DNA of 64,000 bases, taken from NCBI GenBank assembly GCA_016744335.1, contig JADGEO010000001.1:124001-188000 (forward strand), read 5' to 3'. How positions within the stretch are numbered: the first letter of the stretch is position 1; each line of letters opens with the position of its first letter. Positions 54,669-62,789 of the stretch are shown one piece after another. The translations under genes and the position numbers were made by a program. This stretch comes from Anaerolineales bacterium. Lineage in GTDB: Bacteria > Chloroflexota > Anaerolineae > Anaerolineales > Villigracilaceae. Under the pieces are notes generated by a model, which did no database searches, was not told the origin of the DNA, and saw only the letters and a list, made by a program, of their open reading frames with translations.

Positions 54669-55040
54669 TTACGAATGAAGCTCTTCAAACTCACCATCTA
54701 AATGTAAATAATAGATTTCCACATCTAAAGCGGGGTATAAACGCAACAGTTCTTCTTTGGCTTTTTCTAAATCAGATTTATGGCGCGCATAATTCCCCTC
54801 TGCACCATAAGCCCCGCAATTTTCATGATTAACCAAGATAATTTCATTAATATCATGCAAAGTTTCAGATATTTTGATTTGTTTTAAAATATACTCAAAA
54901 TCGAATACACCGCCCGCCAAAGAAACGCGGTCGTATTTACAGCTGGCATAGTTTTCACGAAGCCAAGCATCAAGATATTTTTGAAAACGAAAATCTATAC
55001 AATGTACAATTACTGCGTCTGTCGTATGCTTTCCTGTCAT
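54669..55040 (-). CDS. Beta-carbonic-anhydrase-like protein
   Basis: 123 residues from the ATG at 55040; a start at 55052 lies in a transposase remnant. VIVHCIDFRFQKYL (Cys14 and the Asp/Arg pair) and ILVNHENCGAYGAEGN (His and Cys) are the zinc ligands and Asp-Arg dyad of the beta-CA fold. It is short compared with true beta-CAs (about 180-220 residues) and may not hydrate CO2. Its start overlaps the stop of the decayed transposase (TAATG). Confidence 0.7.
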   Translation of the reverse strand: MTGKHTTDAVIVHCIDFRFQKYLDAWLRENYASCKYDRVSLAGGVFDFEYILKQIKISETLHDINEIILVNHENCGAYGAEGNYARHKSDLEKAKEELLRLYPALDVEIYYLHLDGEFEELHS

Positions 55041-55369
55041 TAGTCCATCCATTCAAATAAATATTTGATATTATGCTCAATCTCAAATTTCTTGAGAAAA
55101 GCCATATACTCGTCCTGAAAATTTTGTTTGGCATAATGCTTTTCTTAATTCAAAATATAATTATACACGTTTTCGATTTGCGAATGACTATAAGAAAATG
55201 TGCCATATCTTTTCTGCCAAGAAAACTTGCCTTTTATCCAGTTACGGTCATTAATAAAATTTGTGGCATTATTCTTCACATCTCGAACAAGGTCTGATAA
55301 CGCCATCGAGGGTTTAAGTCCGATAAAAAGATGAACATGATCAGAAACACCGTTAACGATAATTGGCAT
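55040..55369 (-). pseudogene. Decayed REP-associated/IS200-type transposase
   Basis: The frame 55369-55145 encodes NGVSDHVHLFIG (HUH site), ALSDLVRDVKNNATNFIND and SWQKRYGTFSYSHSQIENVYNYILN (read in parts). An in-frame TAA follows, after which homologous sequence resumes (EKHYAKQNFQDEYMAFLKKF) to 55040. About 40 N-terminal residues are missing. One nonsense change plus the 5' deletion make it non-functional as a single protein. Confidence 0.8.
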
Positions 55370-55388
55370 TTATCCTTTGTTTTTAATA

Positions 55389-55423
55389 ACCCCGAAGGGG
55401 TGGCTAAGTCATCCCTTCGGGAT
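55389..55423. repeat. REP-like CCCGAAGGG/CCCTTCGGG hairpin
   Basis: CCCGAAGGG (55391-55399) pairs with CCCTTCGGG (55413-55421). It lies at the truncated 5' side of the transposase remnant; a weaker relative (TATAATCC/GGATTATA around TCTTCGGG) follows near 55449-55480. Confidence 0.6.
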
Positions 55424-55516
55424 TTTCTGTTCTAACTGTAGCGTTGTTATAATCCTAACATCTCTTCGGGATTATAAAATCACACACTCATTTTCTTGAA
55501 GTCCTTGAGATACCTT

Positions 55517-56935
55517 CTATAAAACTTCCCCTTCTTTTCTCTTAATAAACTCCCCTCCACCACGTTCGCCAAGCCATTTATCTCCATCGACTATTAATTT
55601 ACCGCGCAAGAAAACCTTTTCGGGGTAGCCTTTCAACTCCCAACCTTCAAAAAGATTATAGTCCGTACGGTGATGCGCCATCTCTACACCATATTTCACT
55701 TTCCTTTCGGGATTCCAAATTACAATATCGGCATCTGAACCGGGGAGCAACGCACCTTTACGCGGATACATGCCAAAAATCTTAGCGGGATTAGTGCTCG
55801 TCATTGCTACAAATTGATTCGGGGTAATACGCCCCTTTACCACGCCTTCTGTCCACATCACGGGCAGGCGGTCGCCCACGCCTGGTAAACCGTTGGGGAT
55901 TTTCGTAAAATCGCCTACACCCAACTCTTTCCCGGGGATGGCAATTTGCTCGCCCTCATAATCAATTGGCTGTGTGCCATCGAAGAAAAATGGACAATGG
56001 TCAGTAGCGATGGTTTGCATTTCACCACGCTCTACTGCTTGCCAAAGCCGCAGATTATCGGCTTCACTTCGCATGGGCGGGGAGCAAATCCACTTTGCGC
56101 CATCGGTTTGACGCATATGATCAATGGTAAAAAAGAGATAAGGGGGACAAGTTTCTCCCATAACCTTAGCTCCGCGCTCGCGAGCATATTTGAGCATGTC
56201 GGCACCAATTGCCGTATTCATATGGACGATATAGAGCGATGCGTCCGCCGCGTGTGCCATACCTGCTACCCTTAAAATAGCATCCCCTGCGCCCCAGCTT
56301 GGGCGCGTTAACGCGTGCCATTCGGCAGAGGTGTGTCCCTCAGCTAATGCTTCTTCGACCAACGTTTCTATCACATCCCCGTTTTCAGCATGAAGTAGTG
56401 TTAACATATTATGCTCACCAGCTATGCGCAAAATCTTGAAAATGCTACTATCATCGATACGCAAAACACCATTATAAGCCGTGAATATTTTTAAAGTAGT
56501 GATGCCCTCCTCTTTTAGCAGGGGAATTTCTTTGGCTACCTGCTCATTAAAATTAACGATATTCATGTGAAAAGAGTAATCTATCGCGGCTTTGTCACCT
56601 GCTTTTTTATGCCACGCGTCTACACAGTCTTTAAGTGAATCATAATCTTGATTAATAAAATCAATAGCGGTCGTTGTCCCACCAAACGCGGCGGCTTTAT
56701 GCCCCGTATAATGGTCGTCAGATGAAACCGTGCCAAACATGGGCAGTTCAAAGTGCGTGTGCGGGTCCACGCCTCCGGGCAGAATCAAGCCTCCGCACGC
56801 GTCAACCCGCTCAGCGTTGGGCGCAGACAAATCGCGTCCGATGGCAGAAATCTGCCCGGAATCGTCTATCAAAACATCCGCATCAAAAGTCTCAGATGCT
56901 GTAACTAAAGTTCCATTATGAATGAGTGTTGACAT
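55517..56935 (-). CDS. hydA: Dihydropyrimidinase / D-hydantoinase
   Basis: 472 residues of the cyclic amidohydrolase family. Metal ligands H59 and H61 lie in GGVDPHTHFELP, the carboxylated lysine K149 in TTLKIFTAYNG, and further ligands in TLLHAENGD, VHMNTA and ATDHCPF. It opens dihydropyrimidine or hydantoin rings in reductive pyrimidine breakdown. It overlaps the stop of the DUF2270 gene upstream by one base. The partner enzymes are not adjacent, although a GltD/PreT-like oxidoreductase is encoded at 28891. Confidence 0.92.
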   Translation of the reverse strand: MSTLIHNGTLVTASETFDADVLIDDSGQISAIGRDLSAPNAERVDACGGLILPGGVDPHTHFELPMFGTVSSDDHYTGHKAAAFGGTTTAIDFINQDYDSLKDCVDAWHKKAGDKAAIDYSFHMNIVNFNEQVAKEIPLLKEEGITTLKIFTAYNGVLRIDDSSIFKILRIAGEHNMLTLLHAENGDVIETLVEEALAEGHTSAEWHALTRPSWGAGDAILRVAGMAHAADASLYIVHMNTAIGADMLKYARERGAKVMGETCPPYLFFTIDHMRQTDGAKWICSPPMRSEADNLRLWQAVERGEMQTIATDHCPFFFDGTQPIDYEGEQIAIPGKELGVGDFTKIPNGLPGVGDRLPVMWTEGVVKGRITPNQFVAMTSTNPAKIFGMYPRKGALLPGSDADIVIWNPERKVKYGVEMAHHRTDYNLFEGWELKGYPEKVFLRGKLIVDGDKWLGERGGGEFIKRKEGEVL

Positions 56936-57975
56936 TATTCTTCCTCCAGTGGCATAAAACCACGTCCTAAGATGTTTTTTGCAGGGACAACCATTACAAA
57001 GGCTTCAGGCGCAATTTCTACCACAATTTCTTTTAGCGTAGAAATTTCTGTGCTGGTAAGCGCAACCATTAAGACAGCGTGTTTTTCATGTGTATACGCG
57101 CCCTCACCTTTTAAGATGGTTGCCCCTCTGTGCATTTTTTTGTTGATATTCTGCGAAACTTTCTGCGGCTGGTCTGTGATTATCAACGTAACCAATTCTT
57201 GCCTTTTACGAGTTCTGCGGAACCAGGGCTTTTTTTCGGGCGATTGTTGCTCAAGCCCCTCTTCTGCATCATCTATGTCAAATCCCAGAATCTCTGGGTT
57301 AGCGAGAACCTCACCAGAGGCACGCCGTAATCGAACAGTAAAGAGAGCTAATGAAAAAATGAACACATAAAAAACAGCAACTGCATTCATAATCCATGCC
57401 CCATGAATATATTCTACAGAGGCATTTTGAACGACCTCATAAAAAGAATTTGCAGGAGTAGGGTAAAGCGCCAGCCTACCAAACCAAGCAATGCCAACGA
57501 TGAGGTAAATCCAGAGGTAATTGCGACGCAATCGGCGACCGAGTGCCTCCAACTCAGAGATAGGAAAATCGGGGTGCAAGAGTGTTTCTGCCATGCTTTC
57601 TGCCCAGCCAGGTGAGGGTTTAAAAGGGGGCACGAGCATAGCGGCAAAAAAATCTGTTTCCATCATGCGCACACGCGATGACCAAAGTTCAAAATATCGA
57701 TAACGCCGCGCTTCGATAATGAGAAAAATGGTAACGAGCAATAAATTAAGTAGAATAACAAGATGAGAAACTTTTTGAGCAAAAGCCAGCGAAATAACCG
57801 CGCCTGTGGTAATCACAGCCCAATTTGTTGTTGCATCTAGGCGTTGCCGCCAGACGTTAGAACGATTCACCTCGGCACGAAAAAGATGTATCATGGCGGT
57901 ATTGAATTCACCAGATTGAAGTTCGTAACCGCGATAGGTCCAGACAGGTTCTTCGGATAAATTATTTTCTGTCAT
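56935..57975 (-). CDS. DUF2270 membrane protein with DUF2179-like C-terminus
   Basis: 346 residues. The DUF2270 part (about 20-225) has FNTAMIHLFRAEVNRSNVWRQRLD, the IIEARRYRYFELWSSRVRMMETDF block and four TM helices. After a charged linker, residues about 260-342 resemble the DUF2179 (YitT C-terminal) ligand domain: LVTLIITDQPQKVSQNINKKMHRGATILKGEGAYT and VPAKNILGRGFMPLEEE (both read in parts). The DUF2179 fusion suggests sensing of a small ligand. It is coupled to genes on both sides. Confidence 0.8.
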   Translation of the reverse strand: MTENNLSEEPVWTYRGYELQSGEFNTAMIHLFRAEVNRSNVWRQRLDATTNWAVITTGAVISLAFAQKVSHLVILLNLLLVTIFLIIEARRYRYFELWSSRVRMMETDFFAAMLVPPFKPSPGWAESMAETLLHPDFPISELEALGRRLRRNYLWIYLIVGIAWFGRLALYPTPANSFYEVVQNASVEYIHGAWIMNAVAVFYVFIFSLALFTVRLRRASGEVLANPEILGFDIDDAEEGLEQQSPEKKPWFRRTRKRQELVTLIITDQPQKVSQNINKKMHRGATILKGEGAYTHEKHAVLMVALTSTEISTLKEIVVEIAPEAFVMVVPAKNILGRGFMPLEEE

Positions 57976-58541
57976 TATTTCTTCTCCCCATCATACGATG
58001 GCTCTAATTCTTCAATGCCAAGTAGCGCAACCAATAATGCAGGATCAAGATCAATTTCTGGCAACTTAACTTTATACAACGAAGAATTTTCAGCCCGCTC
58101 ACGCAAAGACTTCCATAATAATTTACGCTCATCATTTTTTACGGCTAAATCATTTAAAGTTTCTGCTTGAAGCAAATACTCTCCCGTTGTGTAGAGAAAG
58201 GTTAGTCTTTTCCATTTTTTCGCCAAAATAGGGTTTGGCAACTTCTCTAGCGCACCAAGTTGGACTTTATAATACTCCTCATGGGCACGGGGATGGTCGG
58301 CTTCATCGCGCAAAAGTTCGGCGCGAGAAACTAATTCGTGACCACGCACAGGGACAATAAATTCAATTCTGCCCCCTCTCTTAGCAAAAGATGAAGGTTG
58401 ATAAAAAGCAAGATAATCAACAGAAAGAACTTTGGGCGCGGTACGAAGCGGAATTCTATACCAGCCCAAAAGTCGCGCAATCTCCAGATCTCGTGGAGAA
58501 GGGATAAGGCAAACAAGGATTAAATCTGTAGGGGAAATCAT
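57975..58541 (-). CDS. Conserved-looking protein of unknown function
   Basis: 188 residues, no TM helix. Clear blocks are VCLIPSPRDLEIARLLGWYRIPLRTAPK, DYLAFYQPSSFAKRGGRIEFI and RLTFLYTTGEYLLQAETLNDL (each read in parts). I cannot name the family. It overlaps the DUF2270 gene by one base and so forms an operon with it and the hydantoinase. TAAAAT ends 6 bases before the ATG and there is no SD, suggesting a leaderless message. Confidence 0.65.
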   Translation of the reverse strand: MISPTDLILVCLIPSPRDLEIARLLGWYRIPLRTAPKVLSVDYLAFYQPSSFAKRGGRIEFIVPVRGHELVSRAELLRDEADHPRAHEEYYKVQLGALEKLPNPILAKKWKRLTFLYTTGEYLLQAETLNDLAVKNDERKLLWKSLRERAENSSLYKVKLPEIDLDPALLVALLGIEELEPSYDGEKK

Positions 58542-58587
58542 AACTTTATTTTATCGCATAAATACAACTATCACGCAAATTCGTAAT

Positions 58588-58620
58588 AAAAAAGACCGAA
58601 GATTTTTAATCTTCGGTCTT
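58588..58620 (-). terminator. Terminator of the PLP-enzyme gene
   Basis: AAGACCGAAGATT (58592-58604) pairs with AATCTTCGGTCTT (58608-58620). Read on the minus strand it ends in a TTTTTT run. Confidence 0.85.
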
Positions 58621-58646
58621 TGGTCTTATATCTACAGTCTTAGGTA

Positions 58647-60113
58647 TTAGAGAAGCCCAACATCTTTGTTGAATTCGTTAATCAATTCATCAATTTCATC
58701 TGCTTGGCTTTGAATGTCAGTGAAATAGTCTTTATCGTACCATTGTGCCTGAATTTCTTCATGGGTTTTGCCTTGTTGCTCAACCCAAGTGTAATACTTA
58801 AGGTTATGAACACGGCGGCGAGCGGTGTAGGTTAGTTCTTCGAGATTATCGGTTGTTTGACCAATTAACCAGCGAGAGAAATCGGCGGCGGCGTTGGCTT
58901 CGGTATATTCGCCCAATTCTTCGTGCATTTCTACGAGACGAGATTGATAAAGTTCCATAGAATCAGTCAAAACGGTGAGCATAATATCGTTTTCGCCCAT
59001 TTCGTAGTATTTAGCGGCTTTAATTGCCGAAAGAACATTAGAAATACCAGAGAAACCCATTAGGTTTAGTTGAGAAACAACTTCTTCTGAAACACCTTGC
59101 TCTATAAGGTATTTCTGACCCGCTTCTTCATTAAAAAGGCGGCTCAAGTTAACTACGGCGTTGTCATCAATAGCTACAATCATGTCTGTATTCTTCGAGT
59201 TATGAATCCACGGGACGTGTTTGTCGCCAATGCCTTCAATGCGATGTGCACCGAAACCATTTTCGAGCAAAGTTGGGCATTGCAATGCTTCACTAGCAAC
59301 AATTTTGCTCTGAGGATAAAGTTGTTTCAAATAATCGCCCGCCGCAATAGTGCCAGCAGAGCCAGTAGCAGAAGCCAAACCACGATAGGTATCATCTTCA
59401 CCCATAACTTTTTCGAGAATTTCTTCTAAAGCATGACCAGTGATTTCATAATGCCAAAGATAATTGCCAAATTCATCAAACTGATTAAAAATCATCAAAT
59501 CTTCGCCAGATTCGCGCAATTCCCAGCATTTATCGAAAATTTCTTTCACATTCGATTCGCTACCAGGGGTTTTGATTGTCTCACCAGCAACACCTGCCAG
59601 CCAATCAAAACGTTCTTTAGACATTTCTTCGGGCAAAATCGCAATAGATTCACAAGCCAAAAGAGCAGAATCATACGCACCGCCACGACAATAATTGCCC
59701 GTAGAGGGCCAAACTGCTTTTTGCGTGGTTGGGTCAAATTGGCCAGTTACCAAACGGGGAGCCAAACATCCATAAGCCGCGCCAACTTTATGCGAACCAG
59801 TCGGAAGCCACTTCCCTACTAAGACAACAATCCGTGCATCTACGCCGGTCAACTCTTTGGGGAGCTCAAGATAATTCACATCACCAAAATCACCACCCTC
59901 TACCACACCTTCGTTTTTCCAAGTAATTCTAAAAAGGTTCAAAGGATTAATATCCCACAAACCAACATCTTTTAATTGCTCTTTAATCTTCTCTGGGATC
60001 AAATCAGGGTTTTTCATCTGTGCAAAAGTCGGGAAAATGATATTTCGCTCACGTGCGCGCTCTACAGCACGTTCACGTCTTTCTTTCATTACGGTTAAAT
60101 CAATTTTAGCCAT
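58647..60113 (-). CDS. PLP-dependent fold-type II enzyme, specificity unknown
   Basis: 488 residues. The PLP lysine is K109 in WLPTGSHKVGAAYG. The cofactor loops WPSTGNYCRGGAYDSALLA and ATGSAGTIAAGDYLK match the cysteine-synthase/threonine-synthase superfamily. The C-terminal ~100 residues (EELTYTARRRVHNLKYYTWVEQQ) are an extension not found in CysK or TrpB. It probably performs a beta-replacement, elimination or deamination on an amino acid; the exact reaction is not readable. The SD is AGGAG. It is a single-gene unit. Confidence 0.82.
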   Translation of the reverse strand: MAKIDLTVMKERRERAVERARERNIIFPTFAQMKNPDLIPEKIKEQLKDVGLWDINPLNLFRITWKNEGVVEGGDFGDVNYLELPKELTGVDARIVVLVGKWLPTGSHKVGAAYGCLAPRLVTGQFDPTTQKAVWPSTGNYCRGGAYDSALLACESIAILPEEMSKERFDWLAGVAGETIKTPGSESNVKEIFDKCWELRESGEDLMIFNQFDEFGNYLWHYEITGHALEEILEKVMGEDDTYRGLASATGSAGTIAAGDYLKQLYPQSKIVASEALQCPTLLENGFGAHRIEGIGDKHVPWIHNSKNTDMIVAIDDNAVVNLSRLFNEEAGQKYLIEQGVSEEVVSQLNLMGFSGISNVLSAIKAAKYYEMGENDIMLTVLTDSMELYQSRLVEMHEELGEYTEANAAADFSRWLIGQTTDNLEELTYTARRRVHNLKYYTWVEQQGKTHEEIQAQWYDKDYFTDIQSQADEIDELINEFNKDVGLL

Positions 60114-60224
60114 TTGGGTCTCCTAAAGGGTTGAAAATTTAAAGTTTAAGTTACAAGTTGTCAGACAACTTGGATTATATACTAAAAACGAACAGATGGA
60201 TAGGGATTCTCAGGCAACCAAACT

Positions 60225-60380
60225 GGATGAAGTCCCGTTTCACGCGCGTTTTGGGCTGGAGTGCTGATGCTCAAACTGAGTGCGACGTGAGCGGCACTCC
60301 GCCATATTCATTTACGCCAAAAAATTGTTTATCGGTCGGCACTCCAGTTGAGGCCACGCGCGTTGCAGTGTACTTCATCC
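60225..60380. repeat. MITE-like element with inverted ends (GGATGAAG...CTTCATCC)
   Basis: The left end GGATGAAGTCCCGTTTCACG continuing CGCGTTTTGGGCTGGAGTGC is inversely repeated at 60335-60380 (GGATGAAGTACACTGCAACG, CGCGTGGCCTCAACTGGAGTGC on the minus strand). It is about 156 bases with no coding sequence. Related ends occur at 222-394, 11856-11880 and 51044-51090. It fills most of the gap between the PLP and FmdB genes. Confidence 0.7.
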
Positions 60381-60384
60381 CCCT

Positions 60385-60423
60385 TAAAAACAAAAATGCG
60401 CCTCTTAATTTAGGCGCATTTTT
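60385..60423 (-). terminator. Terminator of the FmdB-like gene
   Basis: AAAAATGCGCCT (60392-60403) pairs with AGGCGCATTTTT (60412-60423); the minus-strand reading continues TTTTTGTTTTT. Confidence 0.85.
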
Positions 60424-60438
60424 AGATTATACAAAAAA

Positions 60439-60753
60439 TCATTCTTTCTTTTTCTTTGTTTTGCTTTCTTTCGGCGCAGATTCTGCCTTTTTCTCGCTCC
60501 CTTTCTTTTCTTTCTTATCACTTTTTGGGGATTTTTCTTCTTTATCTTTTTTACGAGATTCTTTTCCCGAAGGGGAGCGGTTATCTGTTGCGTAAAATCC
60601 TGAGCCTTTGAATACAATGCCTACAGGTCTATAGACTCTGTGCAGGCTTTCTTCTTCACATTCTGGGCAAATCGTTTTGGTGGGGTCGTTGAACCCCTCT
60701 TTTTCATCAAATTGGATACCGCAATTTTCACAGCGATAAGTATATACGGGCAT
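60439..60753 (-). CDS. FmdB-family zinc-ribbon protein
   Basis: 104 residues. The FmdB/CxxC_CxxC_SSSS zinc ribbon occupies the first 55 residues: MPVYTYRCENCGIQFD, CPECEEESLHRVYRPVGIVFKGSGFYATD (in parts). The rest is a Lys/Glu/Ser-rich disordered tail. Function of the family is unsettled, although it is often annotated as a regulator. It is divergent from the selenoprotein gene. Confidence 0.88.
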   Translation of the reverse strand: MPVYTYRCENCGIQFDEKEGFNDPTKTICPECEEESLHRVYRPVGIVFKGSGFYATDNRSPSGKESRKKDKEEKSPKSDKKEKKGSEKKAESAPKESKTKKKKE

Positions 60754-60874
60754 AACATTTCCTTAAGTAAGTTTCAATAGCGGCGTGATTATAGCGCGCT
60801 TATATTTAGGTGACAAGACCTTAGGAGTGCGTGTTATAATTTTCTAATACTTTCAGGAAAAATAGGAGAAAGAA

Positions 60875-61111
60875 ATGCTCAAAATTAGTATTACCTATTG
60901 CGCAGTCTGACATTATACAGACAGAGCCGTCGGTCTGATGGCTGAGTTGACCAAAGCCTTTGAATATGAGATTGAAGAGATTTCATTAATCCCTTCTGGT
61001 GGGGGAAAATTTGAAGTTGTGATAAATAACAATTTGGTATATTCCAAATTGAGAACAAATCGACATGCCGAACCGGGCGAAGTTTTAGGGCTGGTTCGTA
61101 AAATTATTTAA
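60875..61111 (+). CDS. SelW-like (Rdx family) selenoprotein, in-frame UGA = Sec
   Basis: 78 residues if the TGA at 60908-60910 is read as selenocysteine. The protein begins MLKISITYCAV-U-HYTDRA, so Cys9 and Sec12 form the CxxU redox motif right after the first beta strand, as in the Rdx (SelW/SelT/SelH) family. The rest continues without another stop and is family-like: ISLIPSGGGKFEVVIN, NNLVYSKLRTNRHAEPGEV, LVRKII. AGGAG 5-10 bases before the ATG is a good SD, and a hairpin suited to a bacterial SECIS follows the UGA. A thiol-redox role is expected. trpS starts 42 bases downstream, probably in the same transcript. The alternative, a pseudogene with a stop exactly at the Sec position, is unlikely. 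Confidence 0.9.
60908..60942 (+). promoter_or_regulatory. Bacterial SECIS element downstream of the Sec UGA
   Basis: CAGAC (60918-60922) pairs with GTCTG (60933-60937); inside, an A-G mismatch, GA/TC pairs and a GCCG apical loop starting at 60926, 16 bases past the UGA. A G at the loop start and this distance fit the bacterial SECIS model (small loop with an early G, about 16-37 bases from UGA). Confidence 0.65.
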
Positions 61112-61153
61112 CAAATATACTGCTGTGAATGCTAATTTAAGGAGATTGTGTAA

Positions 61154-62164
61154 ATGTTCGAAGAAAAAACAGTTCTTACAGGTATAAAACCAACTGGAAC
61201 ACCTCACTTAGGGAATCTAGTCGGCGCAATAAAGCCAGTTATTGACATGAGCAATGAGGCAGAAAAATCATATATTTTCATTGCAGACCTTCATGCGCTA
61301 AATGCAGTTCGAGATAGTGATTTGATTAAGAAATGGACAAATGAAGTTGCGGCAACCTTTTTGGCACTTGGGTTAGACACAAAAAAAGCGGTGTTCTTTC
61401 GGCAATCTGATGTGTCTGAGATTTATAAATTAACGGTTATGTTAATGAATGTCACTTCAAAAGGTTTGATGAATAGGTCCCATGCTTATAAGGCTGTTTC
61501 TGCTGAAAATGTAGAAAATGGCAATGCGCCCGATGCTGGAATCAATATGGGGCTTTATACTTACCCAATTTTGATGGCGGCAGATATTCTTTTATATAAT
61601 ACAGATGTTGTTCCCGTAGGACAAGATCAAAAGCAACACGTAGAAATGGCAAGAGATATTGCAGGAAGTTTCAACCACACTTATAACGATGAAGTTCTTG
61701 TTGTTCCTGAGCCTGTAATTCCGAAGGCGACCAGTGCTATACCTGGGCTTGATGGAAGAAAAATGAGTAAAAGCTATGAGAATCATATTCCCATATTTGC
61801 TGAGCCTAAAAAACTCAAAAAATCAATTATGAGAATAGTCACCGATTCAAAACGCCCCGAAGATCCTAAAGACCCTGACGATTCAACTATTTACCAACTT
61901 TATCAACATTTTGCTCCTAAAGACAAAGCAGATGAAATGCGCAAGCAGTTTACCAGCGGCGGCTTAGGTTACGGTGATGCCAAGAAAATGCTTTTTGAAA
62001 TGATTGACACAAGCATAGAAGAGTCTCGGTCAAAATACTACGAGTTATTAGCCCATCCTGAAAAGATTGACGAAGTATTAGAAGATGGCGCAAAAAGAGC
62101 ACAAGCTGTCGCTGTCGAAACTGTGAATAAGGTTTCAAAAGCCATGCTAGGTAAGATAATCTAA
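61154..62164 (+). CDS. trpS: Tryptophanyl-tRNA synthetase
   Basis: 336 residues, full length for bacterial TrpRS. The class I signature is GIKPTGTPHLGNLVGAI (HIGH equivalent) and GLDGRKMSKSYEN (KMSKS). ADLHALN and PILMAADILLYNTDVVPVGQDQKQH (in parts) are typical tryptophan- and AMP-site segments. It charges tRNA-Trp. The SD is AAGGAG. Placement directly behind the selenoprotein gene suggests co-transcription. Confidence 0.97.
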   Translation: MFEEKTVLTGIKPTGTPHLGNLVGAIKPVIDMSNEAEKSYIFIADLHALNAVRDSDLIKKWTNEVAATFLALGLDTKKAVFFRQSDVSEIYKLTVMLMNVTSKGLMNRSHAYKAVSAENVENGNAPDAGINMGLYTYPILMAADILLYNTDVVPVGQDQKQHVEMARDIAGSFNHTYNDEVLVVPEPVIPKATSAIPGLDGRKMSKSYENHIPIFAEPKKLKKSIMRIVTDSKRPEDPKDPDDSTIYQLYQHFAPKDKADEMRKQFTSGGLGYGDAKKMLFEMIDTSIEESRSKYYELLAHPEKIDEVLEDGAKRAQAVAVETVNKVSKAMLGKII

Positions 62165-62189
62165 CCCTTTTGAAATTTACGAAAAGCAC

Positions 62190-62232
62190 AAAGCGTGAAA
62201 CGTGACATTTTTTCTGCCATGTTTCACGCTTT
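62190..62232 (+). terminator. Hairpin between trpS and dtd
   Basis: AAAGCGTGAAAC (62190-62201) pairs with GTTTCACGCTTT (62221-62232) around a 19-base loop that contains a T6 run. Termination may be partial. Confidence 0.5.
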
Positions 62233-62249
62233 ACGCTTTAGGAAAAAAT

Positions 62250-62687
62250 ATGCGCGCTTTACTTCAAAGAGTTTCCCACGGAAAAGTCTCTCTAGATGGC
62301 AAAACAATTGCTGAAATTGAGCAGGGACTTGTGATTCTTTTGGGCGTTGGAGAGGGAGATGGTCAAGCAGAAATTGACTATTTAACAAAAAAAATTGCCC
62401 ATCTTCGCATTTTTGAGGATGAGGCTGGCAAGATGAATTTATCGGTGCTAGACGTTGGCGGCGAGGCGATTGTTGTTTCGCAGTTTACGCTTTATGCGGA
62501 CACGAAAAAAGGTCGCAGACCCTCCTTTGTTCACGCGGCACATCCTGATATTGCAAAGCCTTTGGTCGAACAATTTACAGAGGCTCTTCGCTCACAAGGT
62601 CTACAAACGCAAAGCGGAAAATTTGGGGGAAATATGCTGGTTGAAATTGATAATGATGGTCCCGTCACGATTTGGATGGAACGATAA
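62250..62687 (+). CDS. dtd: D-aminoacyl-tRNA deacylase
   Basis: 145 residues from the ATG at 62250 (AGGA 6 bases upstream); an earlier in-frame start would run through the hairpin. The family landmarks are MRALLQRVSHGKVSLDG, SQFTLYADTKKGRRPSF (the SQFTL motif) and GKFGGNMLVEIDNDGPVTIW (NxGPV type motif). It removes D-amino acids from tRNA and protects translation. A terminator follows at once. Confidence 0.97.
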   Translation: MRALLQRVSHGKVSLDGKTIAEIEQGLVILLGVGEGDGQAEIDYLTKKIAHLRIFEDEAGKMNLSVLDVGGEAIVVSQFTLYADTKKGRRPSFVHAAHPDIAKPLVEQFTEALRSQGLQTQSGKFGGNMLVEIDNDGPVTIWMER

Positions 62688-62724
62688 AAAAAGTCCCCGT
62701 TTTATAAACGGGGACTTTTTTATT
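62686..62724 (+). terminator. Terminator of dtd
   Basis: AAAAAAGTCCCCGTTT (62687-62702) pairs with AAACGGGGACTTTTTT (62706-62721). Confidence 0.9.
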
Positions 62725-62789
62725 GGCAAAGATTCATAACCGCTAATCTTCACGAAAAAACAAAAATTAGTAATGATTGGCGGTTTAAA

